Positions 9,287-17,776 of a stretch of 64,000 bases of DNA are shown here, one piece after another. Both the position numbers and the translations under genes were made by a program. Location of the stretch: contig CAZWSX010000015.1 in NCBI GenBank assembly GCA_964636985.1, positions 62,001 through 126,000 on the forward strand. Direction: 5' to 3'. Position 1 is the first letter of the stretch. Each line of letters starts with the position of its first letter. This DNA comes from CAZWSX01 sp964636985. Its GTDB lineage: Bacteria; Planctomycetota; Planctomycetia; Pirellulales; Pirellulaceae. The notes under the pieces are model-generated. The model made no database searches and was not told the origin of the DNA. It was given only the letters and a program-made list of their open reading frames with translations.

Positions 9287-10888
9287 TCAGGGCGTGATCT
9301 CGGCGTCCTTTTGATACTGCGCCCACTCCGCTTCCCAGATGGCGACCAGTGCTTTCAGTTTGTCCGGATCTGAGGCCGCGAGATTCTTCGATTCAGCCCG
9401 ATCCGTGCGCAAGTTGTACAACGCCCAAGGTTGTCCACGAAGCGAGACAATCTTGTCGTCCCCCACGCGCAAGGCGCGATTCCCTTCGTGCATCCACCAC
9501 AACGATTTTCGTTGTGGCAGCGGTTCACCGCGCAGGTGCCCCGCCAGACTAACTCCCACCAGTGGCGGCGCGCCGGCATCAGGCTCCATTTTCTTCCCAG
9601 CCAGCTCCACGATCGTCGGCGCGAAATCGATCAAATGAACCGGCTCATGCCGCAGTTCGCCACGAGCCGCGATCCCCTTGGGCCAATGCGCGATCATCGG
9701 CGTCGCGATTCCTCCCTCGTGGACCCACGTCTTGTGCTTGCGAAACGGAGTGTTGGCCACGGTCGACCAGCCCGGGCCAAGGCACAAGAACGTCGCCGCC
9801 GAACCAGGCGGCGCGGATTGATCGTGGCCATCACCGCGCACCAGTAACTCAGCGCTGGCGCCGTTGTCCGAGACAAAAAGAATCAGCGTGTTGTCGAGCG
9901 CATCCATCGCCTTGAGTTGCTCAACCAACCGGCCGATCTCCTGATCCATGCGATCGACCATCGCGGCGTGGATCGCCATCTTGGCGCCTTGAAGTGTTTG
10001 TTGCTCTGGGGTGAGCGATGCCCACTCCGCCGGCAACAAGATTTCGCCCGGCCCCACCTTTTCTAAAACATCTGGATTCTTGTGCGGCGGCCCCTGCTCG
10101 CGTTCTACATCTGACAGCGACGAGTCGGTCACACCCAGTTTTTGCATCTTGGCATACCGAGCGGCTCGCACTTTCTCCCAACCCGCGGTATAAGCCTTGG
10201 CATAACGAGCTATGTCCTCGGCCGGCGCCTGCAAGGGGAAATGGGGCGAAGTGAAACAAACATACGAGAAGAACGGCTTGCCTCCGTGTTCGCGAGCGTG
10301 CTCTCGCAAGCACTCGATCGCATGGCTGGCGATGGCCGTACTGGTGAAGTAGCCCGCATCCTTTGCCACCGGCGGCAGCGGCTGGTCGTCCTTCAAATGA
10401 TCGTGCGGATTGAAGTTGCGATTGTGGTCTTCGATGCTGTACGACCGATCGAAGCCCCCGTCCGCGATGCGTGTCCCATCAACGTGCCACTTGCCGCTGT
10501 GGTACGAGCGAAACCCCATCGGCTTAAGTCGCTGCGGCAACAGCCGGGCCCAAGCGGGACGAGTTCCCGCCGCTCCTTGTGGCATCTTGGGAAGAGTATC
10601 CCGCCGCACTTGTTGAGCGTAATACCCCGTCAGCAGCGCAGCTCGCGACGGCCAGCAACGCGCCGTGTTGTAGCATTGCGTGAAGCGCAGCCCACCCGCC
10701 GCCAGGCGATCGAGATTCGGCGTTGCAATTTCGCCTCCGTAGCAGCCAAGATCGGACCACCCCAGATCGTCGGCAAGAATGACCACAACGTTGGGCGGAG
10801 ACTTTGGCTCGTCAGCGAAGATTGGCGCCGCCACGACGAGCGCAAACAACAAACCCCAAACCATTCGATTGAAAATCGGGACGAGCAT
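9287..10888 (-). CDS. Type I sulfatase (arylsulfatase family), secreted
   Basis: 533 residues with a signal peptide ending at PIFA. The alkaline-phosphatase-like sulfatase fold is shown by NVVVILADDLGWSDLGCYGG, with metal-binding D40 and D41, and by the C-x-P-S-R formylglycine signature CWPSRAALLTG (C78 is the residue converted to formylglycine). Further family segments are SYHSGKWHVDG and LFVSDNGASAE. It should release sulfate from an organic ester, possibly a sulfated polysaccharide; substrate unknown. Activation needs a formylglycine-generating enzyme or anaerobic sulfatase maturase. The FGE-like gene in this window (53524-54393) lacks one of the catalytic cysteines and is probably not that enzyme. 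Confidence 0.95.
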   Translation of the reverse strand: MLVPIFNRMVWGLLFALVVAAPIFADEPKSPPNVVVILADDLGWSDLGCYGGEIATPNLDRLAAGGLRFTQCYNTARCWPSRAALLTGYYAQQVRRDTLPKMPQGAAGTRPAWARLLPQRLKPMGFRSYHSGKWHVDGTRIADGGFDRSYSIEDHNRNFNPHDHLKDDQPLPPVAKDAGYFTSTAIASHAIECLREHAREHGGKPFFSYVCFTSPHFPLQAPAEDIARYAKAYTAGWEKVRAARYAKMQKLGVTDSSLSDVEREQGPPHKNPDVLEKVGPGEILLPAEWASLTPEQQTLQGAKMAIHAAMVDRMDQEIGRLVEQLKAMDALDNTLILFVSDNGASAELLVRGDGHDQSAPPGSAATFLCLGPGWSTVANTPFRKHKTWVHEGGIATPMIAHWPKGIAARGELRHEPVHLIDFAPTIVELAGKKMEPDAGAPPLVGVSLAGHLRGEPLPQRKSLWWMHEGNRALRVGDDKIVSLRGQPWALYNLRTDRAESKNLAASDPDKLKALVAIWEAEWAQYQKDAEITP

Positions 10889-10919
10889 GTTCGCGGCCTC
10901 AATGAAAGAGTGACGCCGC

Positions 10920-11402
10920 CTATCTTACTTGCTTTACGGGAGCCGGGTGCTCGTCGGTCGGACCGCCGCGACTGAGCCGCGCCAGCTCGTTCTCCTCTTT
11001 GTCACGAAGCGACGCCTGGTAGTCGAACACGCTGAACACAATCAGGTAGATGCTCGCGCTGGCGCTCACCGTCATCAGCACGTAGCACAAAAGCCGGACC
11101 GGCCAGAAGATCGCGTTGTCCAGGGTTTCCCAGCTGAGCCAATACACCAACCACAAGAAGGGCTGCACGAACACCTGCGAAAGGATGTCGAGCGACCAAC
11201 GTCTCCGACGGGGCCGCGGCGGAGGCACCGGAGGGTTCCAAACGATTTCCTGCCGCCCCTCTTTCGATGGCCTCACCGGCGTCAGATCCGCACCGGCGGA
11301 ACGAACGGTCGCATCCAGCACGCCCGGCGGCGGTGACCACGTTCCCTCTTCAGCGTGTTTGCGCTGGTCGAAGAATCGCTTGACGCGCTCAGGCTGATTC
11401 AT
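10920..11402 (-). CDS. Small membrane protein with RFF/EEG motif, family not recognised
   Basis: 160 residues. The N-terminus carries ERVKRFFDQRKHAEEGTW then SPPP (residues 5-26), followed by EIVWNPP, an arginine/proline-rich stretch, and then two hydrophobic segments (about 70-95 and 98-125). The C-terminal tail is hydrophilic and presumably cytoplasmic. The same motif and the same W-N-x-P segment occur in the upstream gene, so the two are paralogues. The start overlaps the 3' end of that gene by 14 bases, which indicates translational coupling. No function can be assigned. Confidence 0.8.
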   Translation of the reverse strand: MNQPERVKRFFDQRKHAEEGTWSPPPGVLDATVRSAGADLTPVRPSKEGRQEIVWNPPVPPPRPRRRRWSLDILSQVFVQPFLWLVYWLSWETLDNAIFWPVRLLCYVLMTVSASASIYLIVFSVFDYQASLRDKEENELARLSRGGPTDEHPAPVKQVR

Positions 11403-12189
11403 GATGCGATGAGCCAGCTTCGCACAGATCCAGTTCTTCCAGCGCCAACTGTTCCAGTGCTAGATGTTCCATGTCCAGCGGTTCGAATCCCCGCCGTCCG
11501 CGTTCCGGCTGCTCGAGCCCTGGCTGTACTACTGGGCGAGTCGTCTGCCACGACAATTGAAAGGGCGCGCTCTGCGGAGGCTTTTTAGGGAGAGGCGCAA
11601 TCTGAGGAAGAAGCTCTTCACGCGCAAACGACAACAGAAAAAACAAAACTCCACCTCCCAGAAGCGGTGCAGCAATCACGTTCGCCTGGAAAGCGAGAGC
11701 AATACCGCCAACGAATGCGCCCACGGATGCCACGCGAAGGAGCATTCGTGATTCCCACGACTCGTCAGGCGACGCATCGTCCAATCTGAAGGAGATCCCT
11801 TGCCTTCCGGGTTTCGGGCGGTTCCAAGCGATTTCGGGCTCGTCCTGCGCCAGCAGCGGCGCGCCGTGCCGTGGAACTGGCGCCAGCGTCCGAGGCGTTG
11901 TCACACTGGGGGCCAACATCATTTCCGGAAGCGGCGTCCAAACGCCTTCTTCGGCATCGCGGCGACGTTGAAAGAAACGCTCGATGCGCCGGGGGTTCTT
12001 CGTGGAACTCAGCACGTCGACCCGCGCCGGCAAGCCAATCGACTCCGCAAAATACAACGTCCGCGCCAGGACTTGCGGCTCCGCTCCCGGCTGGGGCTCA
12101 GGCTCGGGCAACTTCTTCGGCGGAGGAGTCCACGTCCCTTCGGCCGCCCGTTGGCGCTGCTCGAAAAAGCGTTTCACCCGTTCCGACAT
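11389..12189 (-). CDS. Membrane protein with two RFF/EEG motifs, family not recognised
   Basis: 266 residues. The motif ERVKRFFEQRQRAAEGTW plus TPPP lies at residues 3-24 and is repeated at 67-88 (RRIERFFQRRRDAEEGVW then TPLP). An EIAWNRP segment follows, matching EIVWNPP in the downstream paralogue, then a hydrophobic hairpin (about 155-195: ASVGAFVGGIALAF and LLGGGVLFFLLSF) and a Glu/Leu-rich tail. The bipartite basic/aromatic motif could be an amphipathic helix that binds membrane or a partner, but that is inference. It forms a two-gene operon with the downstream gene. Confidence 0.8.
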   Translation of the reverse strand: MSERVKRFFEQRQRAAEGTWTPPPKKLPEPEPQPGAEPQVLARTLYFAESIGLPARVDVLSSTKNPRRIERFFQRRRDAEEGVWTPLPEMMLAPSVTTPRTLAPVPRHGAPLLAQDEPEIAWNRPKPGRQGISFRLDDASPDESWESRMLLRVASVGAFVGGIALAFQANVIAAPLLGGGVLFFLLSFAREELLPQIAPLPKKPPQSAPFQLSWQTTRPVVQPGLEQPERGRRGFEPLDMEHLALEQLALEELDLCEAGSSHHESA

Positions 12190-12315
12190 GGCATCTCGCT
12201 CCCGGCAAGATCAGCCCCAGCAGGAACGCCTTGGGGCTTCGACGCCCCCATTATCACCGTTTGGGTAGAGGAATGCAATTTCGCTGGGCGGCTCGCCAAA
12301 AAACAACCAAGAAAC

Positions 12316-12358
12316 AAAAAACGCCCCGATCGCCTGGAATTTCAAGACGTTCGGAGCG
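12316..12358 (-). terminator. Intrinsic terminator of the CAP-domain gene
   Basis: On the minus strand CGCTCCGA pairs with TCGGGGCG (8 pairs, one G-U) across a long loop and is followed directly by six T. It lies 32 bases downstream of the stop codon at 12391. A second T-rich stretch follows. Confidence 0.6.
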
Positions 12359-12390
12359 CCAAATTACGATCCAAAAGAAATGCCAGCCGA

Positions 12391-13323
12391 CTAGTCGCCG
12401 TACAAGGCTACGTAGTACATCTGGCCGTTCGAGCCGCGGGCGGCCCCGAAACCGGCACTCCGCGTGCCGCTGGTCATGTTTTGCCAGTGGCCGCTGCTAC
12501 GCGACCAATCTTGAAACGCGCCGCTGGTTCCCGATTGGCCGTAGGCGATGTTCTCGCGCACCAGCCCGTTGTAACCAAAGCGTTGCGCGCGGCTGGAAGG
12601 CGAACCGCCAGCGTTATGGCTGAACTGGCCCGTCCGCGCCATGTACTCGGCGTGAGCTTGGGCCGCGGCTTGCAAAGCACCGTGCAATGCGTGCCCACCC
12701 AATCCCATGCGAGAACGATAGCTGTTGTTGATCGACAGCATATCGTTGCCAGGCGCATAAGCAGCTTGGTTCGACACGACCACATTCGTCTGCGTCGACG
12801 ACACAGGCACTGCGCTGCGCACGACCGTTGTTTGCGTGGGCGAAGCGCTCGGCGTCGTCACGCTCGCGTTCGTCGTGGGAACAACCACGCGCGAAACAAC
12901 CGTCGGCGTGCCCGGCTGCGTAGTCGTAGTCGACTTGACGACCGGCGTCGATTTAACCACCACCGGCGTCGAACTTACGACTACCGGCTTTGAAGTTGTC
13001 ACGGGCGTCGAATACACAACGCGCGGTTGCGGGTTCACAACCTGCGGCTGCGTGTAAACAACCCTGGGTTGCGAGCCTTGGACGACCACTCGATTCCCCT
13101 GAACCACAGGAGACGACACGACTGGCCCAGAGACGACACGAGACGACGTGACAACAGGACCCGAGACCACGCGCCCGGGCGACGACGTTACGGGACTCGA
13201 CACAACCGGCCCCGAAACGACTCGCGTCGTAACCGTGGGCGTTTGTGCCTGAACGAACGCTCCCGATACTGCTACTCCAAGAAGAATGGCGCAGCATCGC
13301 ACAAAGAGAGTTCTAGACTTCAT
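12391..13323 (-). CDS. Secreted CAP/SCP-domain protein with Val/Ser/Pro repeat linker
   Basis: 310 residues. The signal peptide (CCAILLGVAVSGAFVQAQ) is followed by a long low-complexity region (about residues 25-190) rich in V, S, T and P, with RVVSGPVV occurring three times and many VVYxxP and VVKST-like units. The C-terminal CAP (cysteine-rich secretory/SCP) domain shows MLSINNSYRSRMGLGGHAL, AAQAHAEYMARTGQFSHN, NIAYGQSG and GHWQNM. Bacterial CAP proteins are extracellular, with poorly known roles. The low-complexity part probably spans or binds the cell envelope. GGGAGG at 13329-13334 fixes the ATG at 13323; longer in-frame extensions have no such site. Confidence 0.9.
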   Translation of the reverse strand: MKSRTLFVRCCAILLGVAVSGAFVQAQTPTVTTRVVSGPVVSSPVTSSPGRVVSGPVVTSSRVVSGPVVSSPVVQGNRVVVQGSQPRVVYTQPQVVNPQPRVVYSTPVTTSKPVVVSSTPVVVKSTPVVKSTTTTQPGTPTVVSRVVVPTTNASVTTPSASPTQTTVVRSAVPVSSTQTNVVVSNQAAYAPGNDMLSINNSYRSRMGLGGHALHGALQAAAQAHAEYMARTGQFSHNAGGSPSSRAQRFGYNGLVRENIAYGQSGTSGAFQDWSRSSGHWQNMTSGTRSAGFGAARGSNGQMYYVALYGD

Positions 13324-13949
13324 CAAAACCTCCCTGACAAAAAAGAAAAGATCTCCGATCGTTCGATGTTTCCCGCGCGCTCCAACGATGTGGAGGGCAA
13401 CTACGACTTCGGGAGGCAACCATGCCGGAAGTGAATGCCGCAGTGGGTATCGAAACGAAATCGCCCGTTTGGACGCGAACGTCCATCCGCCCGAGAAACA
13501 AAACGCTGCGACGCTGGGTAACTACTTCTGCTCCCTATCGCCGCATCGCGTCTCACTGGGCCGCGATCCCGCCAAAGGTTGCCACGAAGAATCGAGAATG
13601 TTTTGCGCGCGATTCTCGACCTCAAGGCAGCCTTCGCTCGCAACCCTTGTTAACCAGTGGCATGGCACTGACAACCCCCCGCGAACCACCGCCTGTCAAG
13701 GAAAAACAATCCAAGGCCCAAAAATCGCGGGTCCTGGCGTGGAAAGCCTGTCGGCGAGTTCATCTCGACGCGACGTAACCCACTAGTTCATAATGCCTTG
13801 CGCAACTCGTAACGCGTCGCTGGAATGTTCCGCGTTAATTTGCGAATTTTTCGTCCCAACTTTGTGAAGTTTGTTTTTATTTTCCTTGCGGGACAATGCG
13901 GGCAATACACCCGACGCTCCGACGCTTCACACCAATCGAGATCTCTCTC
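13324..13949. other. Long intergenic region between divergent genes
   Basis: About 626 bases between the divergent CAP-domain and alpha/beta-hydrolase genes. It contains the CAP ribosome site and an AT-rich tract near 13838-13890 that could hold the promoter of the hydrolase gene. A 118-codon frame from an ATG at 13422 has GGGAGG five bases upstream but an Arg/Thr-rich product with no recognisable features. I do not support a gene here. Confidence 0.5.
13329..13334 (-). promoter_or_regulatory. Ribosome binding site of the CAP-domain gene
   Basis: GGGAGG on the minus strand, five bases before the ATG at 13323. Confidence 0.6.
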
Positions 13950-14960
13950 ATGACGCGTGTTCCAAGCTCTCTCTCGCGCCGAAGTTTTGGCTTAGCAGCA
14001 GTTGCCGCGACGACACTTATTTCGCGCTGGGCAACTGCTGAAGAGAGGAATCGCGTCGACGAAGGGACGGCATCGTTTGTTCCGACCGACGCCGAGAGCA
14101 AGTTGCCTGAGCGCTTTCAACTGGCCGCTCATAAGTTTCCCTACACGATGCGATGGCTGCGGCTCGACTCACCGCGATTCGACCTGGCGAACATCACCTT
14201 CCCTTCGCCTGTCGAAACTCCTTATCCCCAAAACAACACCGTGCACGGCGAGTACTACCGCCCCAAGCGCGAAGGTCGCCGGCCCGCCGTGGTCGTGCTG
14301 CACATCTTGGGAGGCGATTTCGAATTGTCGCGGCTCGTCTGCACCGCACTTGCCCAGTACGGCACCGCATCCCTCTTTCTCAAGCTCCCCTATTACGGGC
14401 CGCGTCGCCCGCCCGGTATCGATCGCCGCATGATCGCCCTCGACGCCCCGCAAACGATCGAGGGCTTCACCCAAGCGGTGCTCGATATCCGCCGCGGCGC
14501 GTCGTTCCTGGCAGTGCAGCCCAACATCGACGCCGGCGAGCTCGGCATCACTGGCATCAGCTTAGGAGGAATCACAGCGGCACTCGCCGCAGCCAACGAA
14601 CCGCGATTCAAAAACGTCGCCCCCGTTCTGGCAGGCGGCGACTTGGTGCGGATCGCGAAAGAATCGAAAGAGTTCACTCGGCAGCGAGCCAAGATCGACG
14701 CGGCCGGCATCGATCCCACGGCCGAACTCGAAAAATGCCGCTGCGTCGACCCCCTGGAATACGCTGCCAACCTGCGCGGCCGCAACATGCTGATGATCAA
14801 CGCCGAGGCCGACGAGGTGATCCCCAAGTCGTGCACGCTCGCCTTATGGGAAGCCGCCGGCAAACCACCGCAAGTATGGCTCCGCGGCGGACACTACACA
14901 GCGATCTGGAGCTTGCCCCAAGCGCTACTGAAGCTGGGCAAATTCTTTGAGCGGCCGTAG
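13950..14960 (+). CDS. Exported alpha/beta hydrolase (dienelactone hydrolase/acetyl-esterase-like)
   Basis: About 336 residues. The N-terminus has a Tat-like signal (SRRSFGLAAVAATTLISRWA). The hydrolase core has VVVLHILGGDFELSR, the nucleophile elbow TGISLGG (S204), NAEADEVIP supplying the acid residue, and RGGHYTAIW supplying the histidine. It is probably an esterase or acyl hydrolase of unknown substrate. The start is taken at the ATG directly before the Tat-like signal; an ATG at 13896 would add 18 residues. A palindrome lies 33 bases after the stop. Confidence 0.85.
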   Translation: MTRVPSSLSRRSFGLAAVAATTLISRWATAEERNRVDEGTASFVPTDAESKLPERFQLAAHKFPYTMRWLRLDSPRFDLANITFPSPVETPYPQNNTVHGEYYRPKREGRRPAVVVLHILGGDFELSRLVCTALAQYGTASLFLKLPYYGPRRPPGIDRRMIALDAPQTIEGFTQAVLDIRRGASFLAVQPNIDAGELGITGISLGGITAALAAANEPRFKNVAPVLAGGDLVRIAKESKEFTRQRAKIDAAGIDPTAELEKCRCVDPLEYAANLRGRNMLMINAEADEVIPKSCTLALWEAAGKPPQVWLRGGHYTAIWSLPQALLKLGKFFERP

Positions 14961-14992
14961 CAACAACGCGAATCGCAAATTGCATTGGGTAG

Positions 14993-15018
14993 CACTGGCG
15001 TCCTCCTAGACGCCAGTG
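14993..15018 (+). terminator. Palindrome downstream of the hydrolase gene
   Basis: CACTGGCGTC and GACGCCAGTG form a perfect 10-base-pair stem with a 6-base loop, 33 bases after the stop codon. No T-run follows, so it may be a terminator of a non-classical kind or an RNA 3'-end stabiliser. Confidence 0.4.
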
Positions 15019-15231
15019 GGAGGCCAGGTCTGGCAATCGCAGTCGCCCCGTAGCCCTGGACTCAATGGGGCATTCACCTCCATTGAATCTGATTTCTCTC
15101 ACCACATCGTAACCTAGACTTTTTCGTAGCACCCGTGCAGCGGGAACCCTCTTCAAAGGCGGAGGGGAGGTTGTGAAACGCTGACCCATGAAAATGGTCC
15201 GTATCATCGACATGACTGTCACAACCAAACC

Positions 15232-17754
15232 ATGTACTCCGCCATATTTCTTGCAGTCGCTTTGCCGCTGATCGTCGCGGTATTAGTCGTCATTTCCGCA
15301 TGGGCGCAAGCCAAGCGGCACAACCGTGCGCTACGTGAATCGGTGAAGGCGCTCGAAGTCGCCGAAGCCAAGTACCGTCGCATCTTCGAGAATGCCATCG
15401 AAGGTATTTTTCAAACCAGCGTGGACGGCAGCTATCTCGATGCCAATCCCGCGTTGGCTCGAATCTACGGCTACGAGTCTCCAGCCGATTTGCGCGACGG
15501 AATTTGCGATATCAGCCAGCAGCTCTATGTCGACCCCCAGCGCCGCGACGAGTTCATTCGGATTATGCGCAAGCAAGGATGGATCTCCGATTTCGAGTCC
15601 CAAATTCGCCGCCGCGATGGCAGTATTGTTTGGATCAGCGAGAACGCCCGCGAGGTCCGCACGCCCGACGGCGAACTCGTCTGCTACGAAGGAACTGTCG
15701 AAGACGTTACCGAGCGCAAGCAAGCGCAACTGCTCCAGCGAGAGCGTGATGCCGCCGAAGCCGCCAGCCGTGCCAAGAGCGAATTCCTCGCGAACATGAG
15801 CCACGAACTCCGCACGCCGCTCAACGGCGTCACGGGGATGTTGGACCTGCTGTCGGGAACGCCGATGCCAGCCGACCAGCGCCGCTATGTGGACGTTGCC
15901 CGGTCTTCCGCCGAAATGCTGCTCACTGTCATTAACCAGGTCCTCGACTACTCCAAGATCGAGGCCGGAAATCTCGACCTGGAGGTGATCGACTTCAACC
16001 TCCGCGACGTCCTCGAGGATACGGCCGAGAGCCTCTCGCATCGCGCCGAGAAGAAGGGCCTGGAACTTGTTCTGGCCGCTCCCGATGGAATCCCCACAGC
16101 CCTCCGCGGCGATCCCAACCGCCTTTGCCAAGTCCTGTTGAACCTGGCCAGCAACGCGATCAAATTCACCGAGCAAGGACATGTTATCGTCCGCGTCTCC
16201 ACCGAGGTCCAAACGCAATCGGAGGCGATCGTCCGCTTCAGCGTCGAAGACACCGGCATCGGCATTCCCCTCGATCGGCTGAACCGGTTGTTCCGCTCGT
16301 TCTCGCAAGTCGATGCCTCGACGACCCGCCGCTTTGGCGGAACCGGCTTGGGCTTGGCCATCTCAAAACGGCTCGTCGAGTTGATGCGCGGCGAAATCGG
16401 CGTCGAAAGCACACCCAGCAAGGGATCGACTTTCTGGTTCACGGCCACCTTCGAGTTGCAACCTCCCGGGGCGAAGCGAAGCTTGCCGATCCCCGAGGCA
16501 CTGGCCGCCACGCGCGTCCTCGTGGTTGACGACAACGCGGTGAATCGCGAGATCCTCTCGCAACAACTAGCCGCTTGGAAGATTCCCGCCCAGGTCGTTT
16601 CCTCGGCAGCGGACGCCTTGGAAACCTTGCGCGACTCTGCGGCCAATGGAACGACGTACTCGCTCGCCATCCTCGACGTCCACATGCCCGAGATGGACGG
16701 GCTCCAACTCGCTCGTGAAATTCGCAAAGACGTGCGGCTCGCATCGACCAAGTTAATTTTGCTGACGTCGATCGGCAATCCACTTAAGCCTGCCGAAATG
16801 GTTTCCCTCGGCGTGGTCTCGTGCCTCACCAAGCCGGCCCGGCAACACCACTTGTTCGACGCGATCGTAGGAGCTGCCTCACGGCAGCGATGGTCTACGC
16901 TTAGCGCCATCGAATCGCCTGAGTCGCCGAAAAATGCAAAGAAGACCCGCGGGCGATTGCTCCTAGCCGAAGACAACGATGTAAATCAAATCGTGGCCTC
17001 GGAAATCGTTCGCCGCGCCGGCTATGCGTGCGACATCGTGGAAAACGGTCTCAAGGCTCTCGAAGCGATTGAGAAGTCGTCGTACGACCTGATCCTGATG
17101 GATTGCCACATGCCCGAACTCGACGGCCTGCAAGCGACCCGCCTGATCCGCAAACGCGAGCAAGCCAGAACGATTTCCAATCAGCGACCGCTGCCAATTA
17201 TCGCTCTGACCGCCAGTGCCGTCGCAGGCGACCGCGAGCGTTTCCTGCAAGCCGGCATGAACGAGTACATCAGCAAACCGTTCGATCCGATGCAACTGAT
17301 CGGAAAGATCGAATCACTACTGGGCGAAATAAGCGACGTGCCAGCCGATGCCGAAAATCCCCTAGCAAAAGAACCAGCCAGTTCTTCGCAGGCGCCACCA
17401 ATCGACCGGCAGGTCCTAGCCGTACGCTGTATGGACGATCAGGCTCTGGCGCTCCAGGTTCTGCAACGCTTCAGCGCTCGCGCCGATCAAACTCTTGAAG
17501 AGTTGGCTGAAAGCGTGACTTCGTGCGATGGTCCCCGGACCGTCATGCGGGCACACACATTGAAGGGAGCAGCCGCTAGCTTAGCCGCTGAACCACTCAG
17601 CAAATGCGCAGCCCAACTGGAGGAGGCCGCCCGCAACGGTGCCTGGGACGACGCCGCCGAAGCACTGCGGCTGGTGCATGGAGAGAGTGCGCGTTGCACG
17701 GAATTTATCGCCGGGCTTTTGAAAGAAGACTCCCCCGCGATGCAAACGGTTTGA
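15232..17754 (+). CDS. Hybrid sensor histidine kinase (TM-PAS-HisKA-HATPase-REC-REC-HPt)
   Basis: 840 residues. One N-terminal membrane segment (about 4-24) is followed by a PAS/PAC domain (43-163), HisKA with phospho-acceptor H191 in SHELRTPLNG, an HATPase domain with N-box NLASNAIKFTE and G boxes DTGIGI and GGTGLGL, then two receiver domains with phospho-acceptors D481 (LDVHMPEMDG) and D623 (MDCHMPELDG), and a C-terminal HPt with H774 (HTLKGAAASL). This is a full internal phosphorelay of the BarA/ArcB type. With no periplasmic sensor domain, the PAS presumably senses an intracellular cue. The HD-GYP regulator gene begins 22 bases downstream and is the likely output partner. Confidence 0.96.
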   Translation: MYSAIFLAVALPLIVAVLVVISAWAQAKRHNRALRESVKALEVAEAKYRRIFENAIEGIFQTSVDGSYLDANPALARIYGYESPADLRDGICDISQQLYVDPQRRDEFIRIMRKQGWISDFESQIRRRDGSIVWISENAREVRTPDGELVCYEGTVEDVTERKQAQLLQRERDAAEAASRAKSEFLANMSHELRTPLNGVTGMLDLLSGTPMPADQRRYVDVARSSAEMLLTVINQVLDYSKIEAGNLDLEVIDFNLRDVLEDTAESLSHRAEKKGLELVLAAPDGIPTALRGDPNRLCQVLLNLASNAIKFTEQGHVIVRVSTEVQTQSEAIVRFSVEDTGIGIPLDRLNRLFRSFSQVDASTTRRFGGTGLGLAISKRLVELMRGEIGVESTPSKGSTFWFTATFELQPPGAKRSLPIPEALAATRVLVVDDNAVNREILSQQLAAWKIPAQVVSSAADALETLRDSAANGTTYSLAILDVHMPEMDGLQLAREIRKDVRLASTKLILLTSIGNPLKPAEMVSLGVVSCLTKPARQHHLFDAIVGAASRQRWSTLSAIESPESPKNAKKTRGRLLLAEDNDVNQIVASEIVRRAGYACDIVENGLKALEAIEKSSYDLILMDCHMPELDGLQATRLIRKREQARTISNQRPLPIIALTASAVAGDRERFLQAGMNEYISKPFDPMQLIGKIESLLGEISDVPADAENPLAKEPASSSQAPPIDRQVLAVRCMDDQALALQVLQRFSARADQTLEELAESVTSCDGPRTVMRAHTLKGAAASLAAEPLSKCAAQLEEAARNGAWDDAAEALRLVHGESARCTEFIAGLLKEDSPAMQTV

Positions 17755-17776
17755 GACACTTTTTCAAGGGGCAGTC

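Noticed and set aside
13422..13778. A 118-codon frame with ATG and GGGAGG five bases upstream in the long intergenic region.
   Set aside because: The product is rich in Arg, Thr and Ser without any domain, signal or membrane pattern, and competing frames of similar length exist on the other strand. It fits chance in GC-rich DNA.
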